Source: Roseburia sp. (GTDB taxonomy: Bacteria; Bacillota; Clostridia; Lachnospirales; Lachnospiraceae). Taken from it: a stretch of 6,579 bases of DNA. The stretch is taken from the NCBI GenBank assembly GCA_030844625.1, contig JAUUNJ010000140.1, positions 1 to 6,579 of the forward strand, given 5' to 3'. The position numbers and the translations under genes are program-made. The notes beneath the pieces were generated by a model, which saw only the letters and a list, made by a program, of their open reading frames with translations, had not been told where the DNA came from and searched no databases. Numbering within the stretch: position 1 is the first letter of the stretch; each line of letters begins with the position of its first letter. Below are positions 3,957 through 6,579 of the stretch, piece by piece.

Positions 3957-4260
3957 TATTTTAGGAACTGAATATAGAGTTGAAGTTGATAATAATCTTG
4001 AAAAGACAAACGCAGATGGCTTATGTAAGGAATATGATAAACGAATTTCTACAAGAAATGTGGATGCAATGCTTTGTGATGATGATTCAAAGAGCGCAAA
4101 AAAGAAAAGATATGATGAAGTATTAAGGCATGAAATTATACATGCTTTTTTTAGTGAATCGGGTCTTGATGATTACTCTAGTAATGAACAACTTGTAAAT
4201 TGGCTTGCAATTCAGTTTCCAAAGATGAAAAGGGTGTTTGAAGAAGTTGATTGCTTATGA
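3943..4260 (+). CDS. HExxH zincin-like protein between terS and terL
   Basis: I choose ATG 3943 (105 residues, MKKVNILGTEYRVEV) over the in-frame TTG 3922 and ATG 3928. 'MKKVNILGTEY' matches the usual opening of this phage family, and GGAGACGGTG (3930-3939) lies just upstream. Residues 63-67 are HEIIH within 'LRHEIIHAFFSESGL', a zincin signature: His63 and His67 as ligands and Glu64 as catalytic base. Glu82 in 'NEQLVNW' is a candidate third ligand. The family end 'WLAIQFPKMKRVFEEVDCL' is also conserved in prophage relatives I recall. It would be a small cytoplasmic metallopeptidase-like protein. Its substrate is unknown and activity is unproven. It overlaps terS (14 bases) and terL (ATGA), so it is translationally embedded in the packaging operon. 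Confidence 0.9.
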   Translation: MKKVNILGTEYRVEVDNNLEKTNADGLCKEYDKRISTRNVDAMLCDDDSKSAKKKRYDEVLRHEIIHAFFSESGLDDYSSNEQLVNWLAIQFPKMKRVFEEVDCL

Positions 4261-5522
4261 ATATAAATGTTCAGTTAAATCCCTGTTTCAAAGAAGTTAA
4301 TCATAGTACCAAGCGATACATTGTTATGAAGGGAAGTGCTGGATCAGGAAAGTCTGTAGATACAGCTCAGAACTATATTTTAAGATTAATGCAGGATAAG
4401 GGCAGAAACCTTGTTGCTATGAGAAAATCTGATATTACCAATCGTGACAGCACCTTTGCCGAACTAACAGGTGCAATTTATAAGATGTTTGGTGACAAGT
4501 ATGAAAGATATTGGAAAATTAACAAGTCACCTTTACAACTTACCTGTAACACCAATGGAAATCAAATTATTTTTCGTGGTATGAATGATGACAGACAGCG
4601 TGAAAAGTTAAAGTCTATTACATTCCAAAAAGGGAAACTTACAGATGTGTGGCTCGAGGAAGCAACAGAATTTACACAGGCAGATTTAGAAATTATAGAT
4701 GATAGATTGAGAGGTGAACTTCCACCTGGTCAGTTCTATCAAATTAGAATGACTTTCAATCCAGTAAATAAAAACCACTGGATAAAGAAAGTCTTTTTTG
4801 ATATTCCGGATTCAAATGTATTAACACATCATTCAACATACTTAATGAATAGATTTATTGATGATGCTTATCGGCAGAGAATGGAGAGAAGAAAACTTGT
4901 TGACCCGGAAGGATATCAGATATATGGACTAGGTGAATGGGGAGAGATTGGAGGACTAATTCTAAAGAATTGGGAAGTAAGAGAGATTTCTCAAGACCTG
5001 AATGATTATGATGATATAGCCATTGGACAAGATTTTGGTTACAATCATGCAAATGCAATCCTGCTTCTTGGAATAAAAGACGATAATATCTACATTCTTG
5101 ATGAAATATATGTGTTTGAAAAAGATACATCAGAGATTATTCCGCTAGCAATTGCACATGGTATTCCGGCAAAAAGGGAAATGTGGTGTGATAGTGCAGA
5201 ACCTGACAGAATTAAAATGTGGAAGAATGCAGGATTCAGAGCAAAGCCAGTTGTGAAAGAAAAAACAAATGAAAAGAAGTATCAAGCGGCACAAATAGAT
5301 TGGCTGAAAGGTATTGTAAAAAAAGACAAGACAATTTCAAGAATGATATATGTACATCCATCTTGTGTGAATACTATTACGGAACTTCAACAGTGGAAGT
5401 GGAAAAAGGATGAAAGAACAGGCGAGTATTTGGATGAACCGGTGACGTATCAGGATGATGCAATGGCTGCATTGAGATACGGTGTTGAAAGATGGAGAAA
5501 GAAGAAAAAGGTACTTTTTTAA
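4257..5522 (+). CDS. terL: Terminase large subunit (Terminase_3 type)
   Basis: The start is ATG 4257 in an ATGA overlap with the previous stop. The in-frame TTG 4251 would add only two residues. The product has 421 residues, normal for the family. The N-terminal ATPase shows Walker A GSAGSGKS (residues 26-33), Walker B with catalytic acidic pair in LTDVWLEEA (residues 128-136), and the coupling motif MTFNPV (165-170). The C-terminal RNase-H-like nuclease shows GQDFGY (Asp259), LDEIY (Glu283), CDSAEPD (Asp312) and TYQDDAMAALRYG (Asp400/401). These are the metal ligands expected of Terminase_3C nucleases such as SPP1 G2P. The protein cuts concatemeric phage DNA and powers its translocation through the portal. 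No motif is damaged. The minus-strand frame inside it is a shadow. Confidence 0.98.
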   Translation: MNINVQLNPCFKEVNHSTKRYIVMKGSAGSGKSVDTAQNYILRLMQDKGRNLVAMRKSDITNRDSTFAELTGAIYKMFGDKYERYWKINKSPLQLTCNTNGNQIIFRGMNDDRQREKLKSITFQKGKLTDVWLEEATEFTQADLEIIDDRLRGELPPGQFYQIRMTFNPVNKNHWIKKVFFDIPDSNVLTHHSTYLMNRFIDDAYRQRMERRKLVDPEGYQIYGLGEWGEIGGLILKNWEVREISQDLNDYDDIAIGQDFGYNHANAILLLGIKDDNIYILDEIYVFEKDTSEIIPLAIAHGIPAKREMWCDSAEPDRIKMWKNAGFRAKPVVKEKTNEKKYQAAQIDWLKGIVKKDKTISRMIYVHPSCVNTITELQQWKWKKDERTGEYLDEPVTYQDDAMAALRYGVERWRKKKKVLF

Positions 5523-5546
5523 TTAACAAGGAAAGTGAGGTAAAAA

Positions 5547-6579
5547 GTGTTATCAATTCAAGAAATACAGCAATTCATAAATGACGATAAATCGTCTAGT
5601 AAAAAAACATTTGCAAAAAAAGGACGAGAATATTATGACGGAGACCATGATATAAAGCAATACAGATTATTTTACTATAACGCTGATGGGAACCTTGTTG
5701 AAGATAAAACACGAAGTAACGTTAAAATTCCGCATCCATTTTTCACTGAATTAGTGGATCAAGCAGTGCAATATATTTTGTCTGGCAAGGATGGATTTGT
5801 TAAATCTGATATTCCGGACCTTCAAACGGAACTTGATTCTTATTTTAACGAAAATGAAGATTTCACAGCTGAATTGTCAGAAGTTCTTACTGGATGTATG
5901 GCAAAAGGATTTGAATATATGTATGCCTATAAGAACGAAGAAGATAAGATATCATTTCAGTGTGCTGATTCAATTGGTGTTGTTGAGGTGAGGGCAAAAG
6001 ATACTGATGATGGATGCGAATATGTTATTTACTGGTACGTAGACAGGGTTGAAAGAGGTCATAAGAAGATAATAAGAATTCAGGTATGGGATGCTGAAAA
6101 AACATACTTTTATGTTCAGGATGGCGAAGGGAAGATTACAGAAGATACCTCAGAACCCATTAATCCAAAACCACATACTTTGTACAAAAAAGAAGGGGAT
6201 AAATCAACCTATTATGAAGGGTTTGGTTTTATCCCTTTTTTCCGTCTGGACAACAATAAAAAACAACAAAGTGGACTTAAAACAGTTAAGGATATTGTAG
6301 ATGATTATGATTTGATGGCATCTTCTTTATCGAACAATTTAATAGATTTTGACACGCCTATTCATGTTGTCAAGGGCTTTGAGGGGGATGATCTTGACGA
6401 ATTACAGCAAAATCTTAAGATAAAGAAAATTGTAGGCATGGAATCCACAGACACAGGTGCAGGTGTCGATGTAAAGACGGTTGATGTACCATATCAGGCC
6501 AGACAGGCAAAGTTGGACTTGGATGAAAAGAATATTTACAGATTTGGAATGGGCTTGAATACATCTGGACTAAAAGATA
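5547..6579 (+). CDS. Portal protein, SPP1 gp6 type (partial, 3' end missing)
   Basis: The frame opens at GTG 5547, five bases after GTGAGGT (5535-5541), with a TAA immediately upstream (5541-5543). It runs uninterrupted to the window end, giving 344 residues of a protein normally about 450-500 long. Recognisable SPP1-type portal (Phage_prot_Gp6) blocks are YYDGDHDI (29-36), 'VKIPHPFFTELVDQAVQYILSGK' (59-81), 'GFGFIPFFRLDNNKKQQSGL' (225-243), 'DDYDLMASSLSNNLIDF' (252-268) and 'FGMGLNTSGLKD' at the edge. The dodecameric portal forms the capsid vertex through which TerL pumps DNA and nucleates head assembly. It follows terL by 24 bases, the usual order. Out-of-frame ORFs at 5791-5991 and 6091-6300 are shadows of it. 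Confidence 0.96.
   Translation, partial: MLSIQEIQQFINDDKSSSKKTFAKKGREYYDGDHDIKQYRLFYYNADGNLVEDKTRSNVKIPHPFFTELVDQAVQYILSGKDGFVKSDIPDLQTELDSYFNENEDFTAELSEVLTGCMAKGFEYMYAYKNEEDKISFQCADSIGVVEVRAKDTDDGCEYVIYWYVDRVERGHKKIIRIQVWDAEKTYFYVQDGEGKITEDTSEPINPKPHTLYKKEGDKSTYYEGFGFIPFFRLDNNKKQQSGLKTVKDIVDDYDLMASSLSNNLIDFDTPIHVVKGFEGDDLDELQQNLKIKKIVGMESTDTGAGVDVKTVDVPYQARQAKLDLDEKNIYRFGMGLNTSGLKD

Noticed and set aside
4855..5130. Minus-strand open frame of 91 codons inside terL
   Set aside because: The terL frame there encodes conserved ATPase/nuclease sequence. The reverse frame is His/Leu/Ser-rich without a ribosome site.
5791..6300. Plus-strand open frames at 5791-5991 and 6091-6300
   Set aside because: The portal frame starting at GTG 5547 stays open throughout and matches SPP1-type portal motifs. 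These are shadows, and there is no frameshift in the portal.
1..6579. CRISPR array, tRNA, IS element or phage attachment site
   Set aside because: No regularly spaced repeats, tRNA-like cloverleaf, transposase or integrase were seen. The window is interior to a phage genome.

Overview
This window looks like the junction between the accessory (early/middle) genes and the DNA-packaging genes of a tailed temperate phage or prophage of a low-GC Firmicute. A gut Clostridia/Lachnospiraceae-type host is my best guess. The basis is AT-rich DNA, strong AGGAGG-type ribosome binding sites, all genes on one strand with stop/start overlaps, and a run of small protein types familiar from such prophages (a 'LISR' small protein, a 'YEDTxLTPEQ' protein, DUF551, DUF1492) followed by terminase and portal genes. 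No gene is found on the minus strand. No stretch longer than about 300 bases lacks a gene.

Layout. Positions 1-71 hold the last codons of an upstream gene. Positions 102-2274 are a tight co-directional run of nine small genes: an SH3-like small protein, a 'LISR' protein, a 100-aa unknown, a 145-aa 'YEDT' protein, a 73-aa unknown, a DUF551 protein, two tandem cysteine-rich mini-proteins (51 and 50 aa) and a 24-aa single-span membrane peptide. Positions 2304-2830 are a self-contained transcription unit: an extended -10 promoter, a 131-aa acidic protein of unknown function and a strong intrinsic terminator. This is the organisation of a phage 'moron'. It is bracketed by an exact 16-base inverted repeat, one copy in the promoter spacer and one covering the left arm and loop of the terminator.

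Then comes a DUF1492 protein with a sigma-region-4-like helix-turn-helix, a likely controller of late transcription. A 173-base leader follows, with a possible promoter, a hairpin and a second terminator-like stem-loop. Positions 3453-6579 are the packaging block: small terminase, a small HExxH zincin-like protein, large terminase of the Terminase_3 type, and the first 344 residues of an SPP1-type portal protein that runs off the window.

How it works together. The early/accessory operon would read toward the DUF1492 regulator, which would then allow expression of the packaging and head genes. TerS selects phage DNA, TerL cuts and pumps it, and the portal is the channel into the procapsid. The two terminators (after the 131-aa gene and before terS) are natural control points between early and late transcription. 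The main novelty candidates are the moron-like cassette with its unusual repeat, the Cys-rich/membrane micro-gene cluster, the displaced start of the DUF1492 gene and the metallopeptidase-like gene embedded between the two terminase subunits.
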